From: Sporocytophaga sp.
GTDB taxonomy: Bacteria; Bacteroidota; Bacteroidia; Cytophagales; Cytophagaceae
Direction of reading: 5' to 3'
Assembly: GCA_024707265.1 (NCBI GenBank)
Contig: JANQAB010000003.1
Location: 1-64,000 of the forward strand
DNA length: 64,000 nt
In this document: positions 1-10,053 of the stretch, piece after piece
Layout of the letters: the number at the start of each line of letters is the position of its first letter
Position numbering within the stretch: position 1 is the first letter of the stretch
Notes under the pieces: model-generated
What the model was told of the DNA's origin: nothing
What the model saw: only the letters and a program-made list of their open reading frames with translations
Databases searched by the model: none
Program-made: the position numbers and the translations under genes

Positions 1-323
1 GCCTGTTGATCCCAATCCCGGAGGGGTTAAATATGATATACTTAGTACCCTGCACCTCTGTACCTTCATATGTAGCACGATTCATCATAATCTGATAAGC
101 CTCTCTTGTATTCTTTTCCATTTCAATGTCAGTGATCCCATCTGCATTATCGCGACCAAGGGTTTTTCCCACCTTTATAATCCAGGAACTGGGGAAATGG
201 AATTTTGGGATTGTTTGAGTTGATATGTACAGTTATCGGATTAGGATTGACAACAACTGCCTGTCCTTTCGATAAAGTCAAATCAAAAATGATGATTAAT
301 AAAATGAGTAAGGGTATTCTCAT
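1..323 (-). pseudogene. Duplicate 5' end of the GH8 glycosidase gene (partial, frameshifted)
   Basis: This is the mirror copy of the start of the GH8 gene at 14058-18881, beginning at the ATG at 321-323 and running off the window edge. Relative to the right copy there is one extra G near 165 (three G rather than two before the run of A on the coding strand), which ends the frame within about 60 codons. Signal-peptide and mature N-terminal residues are otherwise identical. It is probably an assembly copy rather than a second gene. Confidence 0.8.
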
Positions 324-740
324 ATTCGGGAAATTATAATTATTTAATTGGTTGAAAATCAGAAATATTGTTGTTTCTGACATTTTGCTACTTCATACGC
401 CTCCATCTGTTTTCGTAACCACATTTTATACTTTTCTAATGTATAATTTACAAAATTCGAAGTTAAATTCTGGATTTTATTTGAATAATACAATTTGATT
501 GCCTGAGTATTCCTATGTTTTTGGTAGTACATTTTTGATCATCCCAGGTAAACTGCCGAAAGCCAATTTCTTGCTGTCGTTTTTTAGCCCCTGTAAGCGG
601 TTTTTAGGTATTCTTCTCAAGTTCAGTTTTAAATTCTATTCTGACATTTAAACAATTTTTATATTTGTCTATTAATTCTATAGAGTTTATTTAGAATTTA
701 ATTTTTCCATTTATAATTCATCTTTAAAACATAGAAAGAA
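324..740. other. Intergenic region, left copy (GH8 / PstS-like)
   Basis: This is the mirror of 13642-14057, between the divergent GH8 and PstS-like copies. A TATATTTG box at 660-667 fits the Bacteroidota -7 promoter consensus for the plus-strand PstS-like gene at 741. Nothing else was recognised. Confidence 0.5.
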
Positions 741-1667
741 ATGAAGAAAAGACTACTAAATGCCGCTCTTCTGTTATTGGCATCTGCATCGTTGAATGCA
801 CAAAATATCAGCCAGGAAAAATTAGTCATTACAGGAACTAAGTTTACTTATCCACTCCTGGAGAAATGGGCTAAGGAGTTTGAAGCACTTCACCCCGAGG
901 TAGATGTAAAAGTTGTTTCTAAACTTCAGGCAAATGAGGCTGCTGATTTGAAAATTGTCTCTTATGAAAGAAAAAGGAAGAGATTCCTCAGACTGAAAAA
1001 TCTGTGGTTCTTGGAAAATATGCGATACTCCCGGTAGCCAATGTTAATAGTCCGGTATTAAAAAATATATCAGAGAAAGGCTTAAAGGAAAAGGAATATA
1101 AAGAGTTGTTTTTTGAGGATGAGAATGAGCAGTTTGAAGAGAAAAAGAAAAAGTCAAAGTATGAAGTGAATTTATATACTCGCGAAAGCAGATCCTGCGC
1201 TCCAATAGCATTTGCAAGTCATTTCGGGTATGAGCAATCTTCAATAAAGGGAAAAGGGATCAGCGGAGATGATAAATACCTTATTCACGCTGTAAAGAAA
1301 GATACCGCAGGGGTAACTTACAATAACCTCGGATTGATCTATGACCTCTCTACAAGAAAAACAGTTGAGGGAATTGCTGTTCTTCCACTGGATCTTAATG
1401 GCAATGGAAAACTTGATGGTGATGAGAAAATATTTGACAATCTTGATAAAGTAATTGAAAAGCTGGAAAAAGAAGAAATATCTTCAGTACCGGTTGAAAA
1501 TATCAATGTTGTTTATGATTTAGCAAACGACAATAAGAACATTCGTCTTTTTCTTGTCGTGGGTTTTGGATCAAGGGCAAAAATACAATCACGATTATGG
1601 CTTTCTGAATTTTGATACTGAAACATTAAGTAAGCAGAAAGAAATCCTGACTTTGAACAAACATTAA
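741..1667 (+). pseudogene. Duplicate PstS-like periplasmic binding protein gene (two frameshifts)
   Basis: This is the mirror copy of 12715-13641. Two homopolymer differences break it: five rather than six A near 975 and five rather than four T near 1553, leaving open pieces at 741-1037 and 1004-1615. The final codons and TAA at 1665-1667 are intact in the original frame. The right-arm copy encodes the full 308-residue protein and should be used. Confidence 0.8.
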
Positions 1668-2141
1668 TATTTGTTTTTCTCTTTTGTAAAAGCCTGCCTT
1701 CAAACGAAGCAGGCTTTTGCTTTTTATGTTGATTATTTTTTTAGAGATCAGATTAAAAACCTTCTTCTTTTTATATATTAATTGTTGGTTATTCCTAAGC
1801 TTTTTAAGAATGCTGCTTTATGTCGATTATTTATATTGTTCACGTTAATTATTCCACAGAGATACACTGAGAAGACACAGAGGTACACAGAGAAAACTTC
1901 AATGTTTCCTAATTCAACTTTAAAGCTTTCCGCTTTATACAACTTTAAACTTATTACTGAGTCACAGAGATACACAGAGCAGACACAGAGAAAAACTTCA
2001 ATATTTTTCAAAACTCAGCATTAAGCCTTCCGCTTTAAGCTTTCAGCCTTTCGCTTTCAGCCTTTCGCTTTCAGCCTTTCGCTTTCAGCCTTTCGCTTTC
2101 AGCCTTTCGCTTTCAGCCTTTCGCTTTCAGCTTTTAACTTA
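1668..2141. other. Intergenic repeat region, left copy
   Basis: This is the mirror of 12241-12714. It contains a terminator-like hairpin after the PstS-like copy (about 1688-1718), two stretches of CACAGAG-type direct repeats (about 1851-1906 and 1959-2003), and the 14-bp satellite CTTTCGCTTTCAGC repeated about six times at 2038-2131. No gene is supported; short reading frames here are made of the repeats. Confidence 0.75.
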
Positions 2142-3395
2142 TTACTTATTACTTAATGATGTTGCTCTTCCATAGAAAAATTTTCCATAGATAAACACCA
2201 GAAACATTCTCTTGAAATCAGAGAAGAAAAAGCAAAGCAGTAAGATTACGTTTAGTAGAACAGAAATAAGTGCGGGGTCTGGAAAATAAAAAGAAAGGAT
2301 TGATGAAATAAATATAAATCTTAGACATTCAAGATGAAAAATCCAGGCTTTTTGTTCCATTATTGCACCGCAATTGATGAGTGTGATTAAGACTAAAGCA
2401 TTTAATTGAAAGACCATTCCTCCTGAGATATTTTTGTATTGAGGAATAAGCAATGTGAGTAGTAATATGACAACACTAATTTGTGCTAGTATATATTTTT
2501 TTGAATTTCTCTCTTTTGATGATTAGTAATATTTTTTGCGGAAAGAAATTTCTTTTCCAGTTGTGGTCGGATCTCCGGAGATAAAGTTTCAGGCTTTCCA
2601 AGTATAATCTTTATTTTCTGTTTAAAGCCAGGCGCATTCTTTATAGATCCAATTAATTCAAGCAGTTGATGGAAATGTTGCCAGAGAAAGCTTCTGCTGT
2701 TCAATGGTTGAGTGAGTCCATATTGTGGTTCTTCTTTTTCTTCTGCAAAAGTTCCAAAGAGTTTATCCCAGAAGATAAAAATATCTGCATAGTTTTTATC
2801 CAGGTAATTAACATTGGAGGCATGGTGCACACGATGGTGGGAGGGAGTTACAAAAATGTATTCAAGGAAACCTAGTTTACCTACCATCCTTGTATGAGTA
2901 AAGAAACTATAGGCAGCATGTATCAGGAGAATGATAATTACCATGTGTACCGGAAATCCTATTAATGGCAGGATGCACCAGAAGACATTTCTTATAAGAG
3001 CCTGAAAAACGGTAATTCTTGCAGACACCGTCAGATTAAATTCTTCACTTTGATGATGCACTATGTGGGCAGCCCAAAAGAATATTTATTTCATGACTAA
3101 ATCGATGGTACCAATACCATATGAAATCAGTTAAAAATAATAGTACTATCCAGGTGGATAAAGTCTCTTTAATCGTGAAAAAGGCAAAGCATTGGTGAAT
3201 GTAAGTAAATATAGAATAGAAAACTCCTGTCAAGGAAAGGCTTAAGAGTCGTTCAGCGACACCGATACTTATATTTGATATAGTACTGTTAAATGTAAAA
3301 GCTTTAACCTTCTTTTTTCTTGATAAAAAATATTCAATGGCAATAGCAAAAAAAAAAAATACAGGTATAGATATGGTAAGCAATAAATCATTCAT
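2142..3395 (-). pseudogene. Duplicate sterol desaturase-family gene (frameshifted)
   Basis: This is the mirror copy of 10990-12240. The frame is broken near 3075 (four rather than three T on the coding strand, just after the first histidine box) and near 2500 (seven rather than eight A). A longer A-run at 3348 adds one in-frame phenylalanine. Open pieces lie at 3045-3395, 2486-3061 and 2142-2453. It should be read as an erroneous copy of the intact right-arm gene. Confidence 0.8.
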
Positions 3396-3427
3396 AATGG
3401 TGTGGTTTAACTAAAATAAAAGAGGGA

Positions 3428-3604
3428 TTATTCGCTAAGTGTTTTGATAATGCTGGAATCAGATCTGTTCATGTGTTGAGGGAATGGATCTTTTTTAAGC
3501 TTTAGTTTTAACAGGGCCTGAGCAAAAAATATAAAGAGAACATACATTAACATAAATGCAGTCATCTTTTTTCCAGGATTGATTTTTTGAATTTTAATAT
3601 TCAT
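3428..3604 (-). CDS. Duplicate small membrane protein gene (mirror copy)
   Basis: This is an identical mirror copy of 10781-10957, starting at the ATG matching 10781. It encodes a 58-residue protein with one hydrophobic segment in the middle. See the right-arm entry. Confidence 0.5.
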   Translation of the reverse strand: MNIKIQKINPGKKMTAFMLMYVLFIFFAQALLKLKLKKDPFPQHMNRSDSSIIKTLSE

Positions 3605-3850
3605 ATACAAGGGATATATTAGTACTTGGTTAAAGTATCAAGTCTATAAACTCTATAGGTAAAATTAGGTATTAGCTGATTTGTTTCAAATGGTCCTGTT
3701 TTTTTTCTGAGAAGAGTACAACTTGATTTTATGAATGATGATACTTGTCAGTATAATGAATAAGTTTTATCTATTTCTTTATTGATATAATTGATTTTTT
3801 CTATTCGTCCAGACTTTCTATTTTTGATTCATAATTAAAACCTGAACAAT

Positions 3851-4330
3851 ATGGAAAAAGCAAGTCTAATTGGTCTGGATTTGAGACAGTCTCAAATCCT
3901 GTCAGTAGAGTTAAATAATCTGTTAGCGAACTATCAGTTATTTTATATGAATCTTAGGGGATTTCACTGGAATATAAAAGGAGAAAAGTTTTTTGAATTG
4001 CATGCAAAATTCGAAGAACTGTATAATGATGTGCAGATCAAAATAGATGAGATCGCAGAAAGAATTCTTACTTTGGGCTTTGTACCTGAACATACATTTT
4101 CTGATTACCAAAAGAAATCGGAAATTAAAGAAGCTAAGAATGTATTTGAAGGAACTGAAGCCGTATCTCTGATACTTCAGGCTTTCAAAATACTGTTAGT
4201 AGAAGAAAGAAAAATATTGAAGCTTGCTTCTGAGGCAGAAGATGAGGGTACGAACTCTTTGATGAGTGATTATATTAAGCAGAAAGAAAAGCAGGTATGG
4301 ATGTTTTCAGCTTACCTGCAGAAGAAGTAA
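3851..4330 (+). CDS. dps: Dps-family ferritin-like protein (mirror copy)
   Basis: This is an uninterrupted mirror copy of 10054-10533, encoding the same 159 residues with the full ferroxidase residue set. Its protein is identical to that of the right-arm copy. If the duplication is an assembly artefact, this is not a second gene. Confidence 0.75.
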   Translation: MEKASLIGLDLRQSQILSVELNNLLANYQLFYMNLRGFHWNIKGEKFFELHAKFEELYNDVQIKIDEIAERILTLGFVPEHTFSDYQKKSEIKEAKNVFEGTEAVSLILQAFKILLVEERKILKLASEAEDEGTNSLMSDYIKQKEKQVWMFSAYLQKK

Positions 4331-4370
4331 TTTTCAGAAAAAAAGGGACTCAGATTTAAGTCCCTTTATC

Positions 4371-5141
4371 TTATTCAAAAATAAGATGTTTGACTGATTC
4401 TCCTGATCCGGCAAGCTCAGTTAGTGAGTCCAGACCAATTTCGAGATGTCTTTTTACATATTTTTCAGTAACAGTTTTGTCACTTTTTTCTGTTTTTACT
4501 CCTTCCGGGTCCATTGGATTATCAGAAACCAGTAATAAAGCTCCGTGAGGAATTCCATTTACGAAGCCAACAACAAATATAGTGGCAGTTTCCATGTCGA
4601 TTCCCATTGTGCGGATATCCCTCAGGTATTGTTTGAATTTCTCATCATGTTCCCAAACCCTTCTGTTTGTCGTATAAACTGTCCCCGTCCAATAATCCAG
4701 TTCATGTTTTTTAATCATACTGGATACAGCTCTTTGTAAGCGAAATGAAGGAAGAGCAGGAACTTCCGGAGGTGCGTAATCGTCTGAAGTACCTTCCCCG
4801 CGTATGGCAGCAATAGGAAGTATCAGGTCACCCAGTTTTGTCTTTTTTAGTCCTCCGCATTTACCGAGAAATAAAACAGCTTTAGGAGGAATGGCAGAAA
4901 GTAAGTCCATTACAGTTGCAGCCATCGCACTTCCCATTCCAAAATTAATAATTGTAATATTATTGGCTGTGGCTGTTTGCATGGCCCTGTTTTTTCCCTG
5001 AATCTCTACCTTAAATTTCTCCGCGAACAATTCAACATAGTTGATAAAGTTTGTAAGAAGAATATATTCCCCAAATTCAGAGATAGGAGTACCTGTGTAT
5101 CTTGGTAACCAGTCTTTTACGATTTCTTCCTTTGTTTTCAT
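4371..5141 (-). CDS. amn: AMP nucleosidase (mirror copy)
   Basis: This is an uninterrupted mirror copy of 9243-10013 encoding an identical 256-residue protein. It converges with the Dps copy across the same bidirectional hairpin (about 4342-4367). The function is described in the right-arm entry. Confidence 0.75.
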   Translation of the reverse strand: MKTKEEIVKDWLPRYTGTPISEFGEYILLTNFINYVELFAEKFKVEIQGKNRAMQTATANNITIINFGMGSAMAATVMDLLSAIPPKAVLFLGKCGGLKKTKLGDLILPIAAIRGEGTSDDYAPPEVPALPSFRLQRAVSSMIKKHELDYWTGTVYTTNRRVWEHDEKFKQYLRDIRTMGIDMETATIFVVGFVNGIPHGALLLVSDNPMDPEGVKTEKSDKTVTEKYVKRHLEIGLDSLTELAGSGESVKHLIFE

Positions 5142-5173
5142 GGCATTAAAAAATTTGATAAATTTGTTTTTAT

Positions 5174-5622
5174 GATTCCCCTCAATCTCCCCTCGTTTGA
5201 CATTAAAATTAAAGAATACGAAAATAAAACATGGATATTTGATATACTAAGAAAAAAAGTATGTTGTTTTAACTCCTGAAGAATGGGTAAGGCAACACTT
5301 TATCAATCTTCTGATTACGGAGTTTAATTATCCTAAATCTCTAATTAAATGTGAATCGGGACTTAGTTATAACAAGCTACGGAAAAGGTCAGACATTGTT
5401 GTTTATAACAGAGAAGCTATCCCTTTTCTGCTTATCGAATGCAAAGCTCCTGAAGTGAAAATTACGGATGCTGTTTTTAAGCAGGCTGCCACCTATAATT
5501 TTGTCCTGAAAGCTCCTTATTTTGTTGTTACCAATGGCATCAATACTTTTTGCTGCATTGTGAACCATGACACGAAGGAAGTAGGCTATGTCAATGGCTT
5601 GCCTGCCTTTCCAGAAAACTGA
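5174..5622 (+). pseudogene. Duplicate HsdR_N-domain protein gene (frameshifted)
   Basis: This is the mirror copy of 8763-9212. A run of seven A near 5247, against six in the right arm, shifts the frame after about 25 codons. The rest, including the Asp and Glu-Cys-Lys nuclease-like residues, is still readable in the second frame. It is an erroneous copy. Confidence 0.75.
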
Positions 5623-5630
5623 AGCACTCT

Positions 5631-7515
5631 TTAATGGTTTTGGTTATTGTACCAATTATTATCTATTAACCCGTTATTGAAGTATTGCACATAAGCTTTT
5701 AGTACTGATTCCAGCTTTTTCTGTTCAGGTATTTCAGGTATATGAGTGATGGTTCGGGGTGGATCTATTTTAAAACACTGGCATTTGTTCTCCTGATTTA
5801 AAGAGACATACAAGTCTTTTTTTTATCAGATTATAAGAGCCATTGGAAAAGGTCAATGCATAACCTTCTTCTTTTTCAGAGAATATGGATGTGCCGAAAT
5901 AATTGCTTTTAGGATTATCTATATTCAGGAAGTCCAGGACAGTCGGAAGGATATCCGCATGTTGACAAATTCTCTCATCATTCGGAACGGTAATTTTTTT
6001 CGAAGGATGGAATAAAACCATTGGTACATCAAATACTCCCAGTTCATTAGAATATTCCGGTTTGGAAGACATTTGGGTATGATCTGCAGTGATAATAAAT
6101 AATGTATTAGAGTACCAGGGTTGTTTTTTAGCTGTCTCAAAAAACTTCCTGATTGAATTGTCTGAATAAGCTACACATTCATGAATAGGCAGGTCTCCTT
6201 TGGGAAATTTGCCTTTATATTGCTCAGGGATAGTGTATGGTGGATGTGAGCTTAAAGTAAACAGGCCGCTCGCAAAGGGTTGTTTAAAGGTACTGAGTTT
6301 ATGAGCAAAAAACTGAAGGAAAGGTTCATCAAATATTCCCCAGTTGCCATCAAAATCTTTATCCTGATCAGGATATTCGTTTTTTCCATAGTACTCTGCG
6401 AATCCTGCATTGTGAGCAAATACATCAAATCCCATGGTCCCATTTTTACCACCATGGAAAAAGCTTGTATGATACCCTTCTTTTTGAAGAATATTTCCGA
6501 GTCCCACTACTTCATTTGTCTGATATGCTGAAGTGATATATGGTTCGCTCATTAAGGATGGTATTGAAGCTAATATACTGGGAAGTGCTTCAATGGAAGT
6601 ACGCCCGTTTGCATAAGCATTTTTCATCCATACACCCTGATTGGCCAGAGAGTCAAGAAAGGGGGTAAAACCTTTATAATTATTTCCAAGTCCTGAATAT
6701 TCAGATCCGAAACTTTCACAGATCAGAATCACTACGTTTTCTTTTTCTTTTGTTGAACCTGCTTTTTTTATTTTAGTCTTTTTGATAAGCCTGACTAATT
6801 CAGACTGATTAGAAAAGAAATGGACCCTTTGAATTGGTTGAATATTGGAGGTTGCTATCAGGGAAAATGGCGTATTTAATACAACATTCCCCAGAATATT
6901 CGGATTTAAAGTGAAGGCATGATTAGGCCTTAAAGGCTTTAATTGCAATCCTCCGCGGATGAGCAAAATGTTAGATGCCAGGAAGCCTATTAATAAAGGT
7001 GCAGCAATGTATAGCTTCAACCTTACGTTCATCACACTTTTAGATTTTGGATACAGCCAGGCAATCATTGCAATAAGGATTACTCCGGAGAGCAAAACTG
7101 GCCAGTAATTCAAGGCTAACTGTGTTCCCTGATCCAAAATGTCCTTTTGTAAACCTGCAAGATGCTCGTATGTAGACCTTTTTCCGGTAAACCTGAAGAA
7201 CTCAATGTCTACAAGGTTTACGAAAAGCAGGGGGGTATTAACAACCAGGAAAAGAATTTTAAGAAATTTCTGATATCCGGATTTGGTAATGAAAGTAACA
7301 GGAATAAGTGATAGAAGTGTAAATGGCAGGTTGACCATAAATATTACAGAAAGGTCAAACCGTATACCTGATACAAATGCTTCCAATACTGAAGTCGCAG
7401 ACGCTTCTCTGAAATATGAATAGTTATAAATAAAGAAACAAACTCTGCAAAGGGTATAAATAAGGGTCAATAGCCCCAGTCTTTTTAATAGTAATTTATA
7501 TTGAGTTAAATTCAT
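5631..7515 (-). CDS. LTA synthase-like sulfatase, membrane-bound (frameshift near the 3' end)
   Basis: The product is a membrane-anchored alkaline-phosphatase-superfamily enzyme of the lipoteichoic-acid-synthase/sulfatase type. Such proteins usually move or remove phospho- or sulfo-groups on cell-envelope glycolipids. The first 190 residues carry about five membrane helices. The sulfatase domain follows with Glu267 in ICESFG, the likely nucleophile Thr306 in NGRTS, a HGGKNG stretch and a late DHTQ metal motif. A run of eight A near 5815, against seven in the mirror copy, ends the frame early at 5770; with seven the protein ends at 5631-5633, giving about 628 residues. It starts directly after the CPBP gene (stop at 7520), so the two probably form one operon. 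The exact substrate is unknown. Confidence 0.8.
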
Positions 7516-8063
7516 TTTTCTAGAAATGATTGTTTAACAGGTGTTGCATTATGGCAAACAGATCCATCAGATAAGCAATACCCAGGTGAATCAATAATCC
7601 TCCCCAGATAGATCTGCTGTAATAAGTAATTATTCCTAAAATAGTGCCTCCGAAAATAGATCCGACGGCTTCTCCAAAGGGCTTTCCGAAATGGAGGTAG
7701 CAATATAATGCAACCATAATGAATACAGCTCCTTTGTCAAGGTATTTGATCAATGCCAACACCAGGAATCCTCTGAACAAAAATTCTATGGATAAGAATC
7801 CCATTCCATAAAAGATTTCATGGATACCAAATGTGGCCCAATAAGGCCAACCAAGATAATTTTCCGCTAATCCTGGTTTATACTCAGGATAATAATTCAA
7901 AAAGTCCTGCTGAAAGGAGGCCCAGAGAATAAAAGGAGCCATTAGCAGAAGAAGCCATAAATAGGGGGCCAGTTCCAGTGAGTTTTTCTGAAAGCCGTAA
8001 AGCGGGGTATTTTTTCCTGTCTACCCAATACCAATAACAAAGGATGGGAAGGATTATAATGGA
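6315..8063. other. Unique loop between the inverted arms
   Basis: This 1.75 kb stretch occurs once. It contains the first two-thirds of the sulfatase gene and most of a CPBP-family protease gene, both on the minus strand and both continuing naturally from the left arm. At 8063/8064 the sequence switches without warning into the reverse complement of 6314, in the middle of the CPBP gene. A break that cuts one gene and jumps back into the middle of its neighbour is what a chimeric or fold-back read would give. Confidence 0.85.
7520..8063 (-). CDS. CPBP-family intramembrane metalloprotease (5'-truncated at the fold-back junction)
   Basis: The product resembles CPBP (CAAX protease and bacteriocin-processing, Abi) membrane proteases. 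Motif 1 reads EFLFRGF, with Glu and Arg in the expected places. A later HFGKP and an IWGGLLIHLG segment fit motifs 2 and 3. The longest ATG frame starts at 7942, but coding continues upstream without a stop (LELAPYLWLLLLMAPF) to about 8013. There an A-run of six rather than five breaks it, and a basic segment then continues to 8063. The true 5' end is lost where the sequence jumps into the inverted arm. It lies immediately upstream of the sulfatase. Confidence 0.7.
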
Positions 8064-8754
8064 AGTTTTTTGCTCATAAACTCAGTACCTTTAAACAACC
8101 CTTTGCGAGCGGCCTGTTTACTTTAAGCTCACATCCACCATACACTATCCCTGAGCAATATAAAAAGGCAAATTTCCCAAAGGAGACCTGCCTATTCATG
8201 AATGTGTAGCTTATTCAGACAATTCAATCAGGAAGTTTTTTGAGACAGCTAAAAAACAACCCTGGTACTCTAATACATTATTTATTATCACTGCAGATCA
8301 TACCCAAATGTCTTCCAAACCGGAATATTCTAATGAACTGGGAGTATTTGATGTACCAATGGTTTTATTCCATCCTTCGAAAAAAAAAATTACCGTTCCG
8401 AATGATGAGAGAATTTTTGTCAACATGCGGATATCCTTCCGACTGTCCCGGACTTCCTGAATATAGATAATCCTAAAAAGCAATTATTTCGGCACATCCA
8501 TATTCTCTGAAAAAGAAGAAGGTTATGCATTGACCTTTTCCAATGGCTCTTATAATCTGATAAAAAAAGACTTGTATGTCTCTTTAAATCAGGAGAACAA
8601 ATGCCAGTGTTTTAAAATAGATCCACCCCGAACCATCACTCATATACCTGAAATACCTGAACAGAAAAAGCTGGAATCAGTACTAAAAGCTTATGTGCAA
8701 TACTTCAATAACGGGTTAATAGATAATAATTGGTACAATAACCAAAACCATTAA
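8064..8754 (+). pseudogene. Duplicate 3' part of the sulfatase gene (5'-truncated, multiple frameshifts)
   Basis: This is the mirror of 5631-6314 and covers the last third of the sulfatase. It is broken near 8162 (two extra A), 8386 (ten A against seven), 8416 (two extra T) and 8477 (one extra A), with a C for T near 8447. After about 8530 it is the better copy: the run of seven A keeps the frame to the TAA at 8752-8754. Combining the left copy up to about 5830 with this end gives the complete protein. Confidence 0.75.
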
Positions 8755-8762
8755 AGAGTGCT

Positions 8763-9212
8763 TCAGTTTTCTGGAAAGGCAGGCAAGCCATTGACATAGC
8801 CTACTTCCTTCGTGTCATGGTTCACAATGCAGCAAAAAGTATTGATGCCATTGGTAACAACAAAATAAGGAGCTTTCAGGACAAAATTATAGGTGGCAGC
8901 CTGCTTAAAAACAGCATCCGTAATTTTCACTTCAGGAGCTTTGCATTCGATAAGCAGAAAAGGGATAGCTTCTCTGTTATAAACAACAATGTCTGACCTT
9001 TTCCGTAGCTTGTTATAACTAAGTCCCGATTCACATTTAATTAGAGATTTAGGATAATTAAACTCCGTAATCAGAAGATTGATAAAGTGTTGCCTTACCC
9101 ATTCTTCAGGAGTTAAAACAACATACTTTTTTCTTAGTATATCAAATATCCATGTTTTATTTTCGTATTCTTTAATTTTAATGTCAAACGAGGGGAGATT
9201 GAGGGGAATCAT
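8763..9212 (-). CDS. Small stand-alone type I restriction HsdR N-terminal-domain protein
   Basis: The 149-residue protein matches the HSDR_N_2-type PD-(D/E)XK nuclease fold. It has RSDIVVYN followed 10-15 residues later by LLIECKAP, giving the Asp and Glu-x-Lys catalytic pattern. Only the nuclease-like domain is present, with no helicase motor and no hsdM or hsdS nearby, so it is not a working type I system by itself. Stand-alone proteins of this kind are common in Bacteroidota but their role is not established. It starts only 30 bp from the divergent AMP nucleosidase gene and its stop lies 8 bp from the convergent sulfatase stop. Confidence 0.75.
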   Translation of the reverse strand: MIPLNLPSFDIKIKEYENKTWIFDILRKKYVVLTPEEWVRQHFINLLITEFNYPKSLIKCESGLSYNKLRKRSDIVVYNREAIPFLLIECKAPEVKITDAVFKQAATYNFVLKAPYFVVTNGINTFCCIVNHDTKEVGYVNGLPAFPEN

Positions 9213-9242
9213 AAAAACAAATTTATCAAATTTTTTAATGCC

Positions 9243-10013
9243 ATGAAAACAAAGGAAGAAATCGTAAAAGACTGGTTACCAAGATACACAGGTACTCCTA
9301 TCTCTGAATTTGGGGAATATATTCTTCTTACAAACTTTATCAACTATGTTGAATTGTTCGCGGAGAAATTTAAGGTAGAGATTCAGGGAAAAAACAGGGC
9401 CATGCAAACAGCCACAGCCAATAATATTACAATTATTAATTTTGGAATGGGAAGTGCGATGGCTGCAACTGTAATGGACTTACTTTCTGCCATTCCTCCT
9501 AAAGCTGTTTTATTTCTCGGTAAATGCGGAGGACTAAAAAAGACAAAACTGGGTGACCTGATACTTCCTATTGCTGCCATACGCGGGGAAGGTACTTCAG
9601 ACGATTACGCACCTCCGGAAGTTCCTGCTCTTCCTTCATTTCGCTTACAAAGAGCTGTATCCAGTATGATTAAAAAACATGAACTGGATTATTGGACGGG
9701 GACAGTTTATACGACAAACAGAAGGGTTTGGGAACATGATGAGAAATTCAAACAATACCTGAGGGATATCCGCACAATGGGAATCGACATGGAAACTGCC
9801 ACTATATTTGTTGTTGGCTTCGTAAATGGAATTCCTCACGGAGCTTTATTACTGGTTTCTGATAATCCAATGGACCCGGAAGGAGTAAAAACAGAAAAAA
9901 GTGACAAAACTGTTACTGAAAAATATGTAAAAAGACATCTCGAAATTGGTCTGGACTCACTAACTGAGCTTGCCGGATCAGGAGAATCAGTCAAACATCT
10001 TATTTTTGAATAA
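9243..10013 (+). CDS. amn: AMP nucleosidase
   Basis: The enzyme hydrolyses AMP to adenine and ribose-5-phosphate in the cytoplasm, in purine salvage. The 256-residue product is the short Bacteroidota form, consisting of the nucleoside-phosphorylase-fold domain. It has an ATANNITIINFGMGS segment, the FLGKCGGL loop, a phosphate-binding-like MGIDMETAT motif that contacts ribose in this superfamily, and a late LLVSDNP. It starts at an ATG 30 bp from the divergent HsdR_N gene. Its 3' end faces dps across a strong bidirectional hairpin. A related nucleoside phosphorylase specificity is the main alternative. Confidence 0.85.
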   Translation: MKTKEEIVKDWLPRYTGTPISEFGEYILLTNFINYVELFAEKFKVEIQGKNRAMQTATANNITIINFGMGSAMAATVMDLLSAIPPKAVLFLGKCGGLKKTKLGDLILPIAAIRGEGTSDDYAPPEVPALPSFRLQRAVSSMIKKHELDYWTGTVYTTNRRVWEHDEKFKQYLRDIRTMGIDMETATIFVVGFVNGIPHGALLLVSDNPMDPEGVKTEKSDKTVTEKYVKRHLEIGLDSLTELAGSGESVKHLIFE

Positions 10014-10016
10014 GAT

Positions 10017-10042
10017 AAAGGGACTTAAATCTGAGTCCCTTT
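10017..10042. terminator. Bidirectional terminator between amn and dps
   Basis: A 9-bp perfect stem (AAAGGGACT with AGTCCCTTT) and an 8-nt loop lie between the convergent amn and dps genes. T-runs follow on the plus strand and an A-rich flank serves the minus strand. The mirror copy lies at about 4342-4367. Confidence 0.8.
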
Positions 10043-10053
10043 TTTTCTGAAAA

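Larger units (their letters stand above)
1..6314. repeat. Left arm of a 6.3 kb inverted duplication
   Basis: This stretch is the reverse complement of 8064-14378. Position 1 pairs with about 14378, and the sum of paired coordinates stays between 14378 and 14385, so only small indels separate the arms. Matching is continuous through GH8, PstS-like, desaturase, Dps, AMP nucleosidase, HsdR_N and sulfatase sequences. Frame-breaking differences checked are single-base insertions or deletions mostly in homopolymers (about 165, 975, 1553, 2500, 3075, 5247 and 5815, plus a 12 versus 9 A-run at 3348). No transposase, terminal repeat or target duplication was seen. It is probably a low-quality fold-back copy at a contig end. 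Confidence 0.95.

Noticed and set aside
8763..9212. Type I restriction-modification system
   Set aside because: Only an HsdR_N-like domain is present; helicase, hsdM and hsdS are absent nearby.
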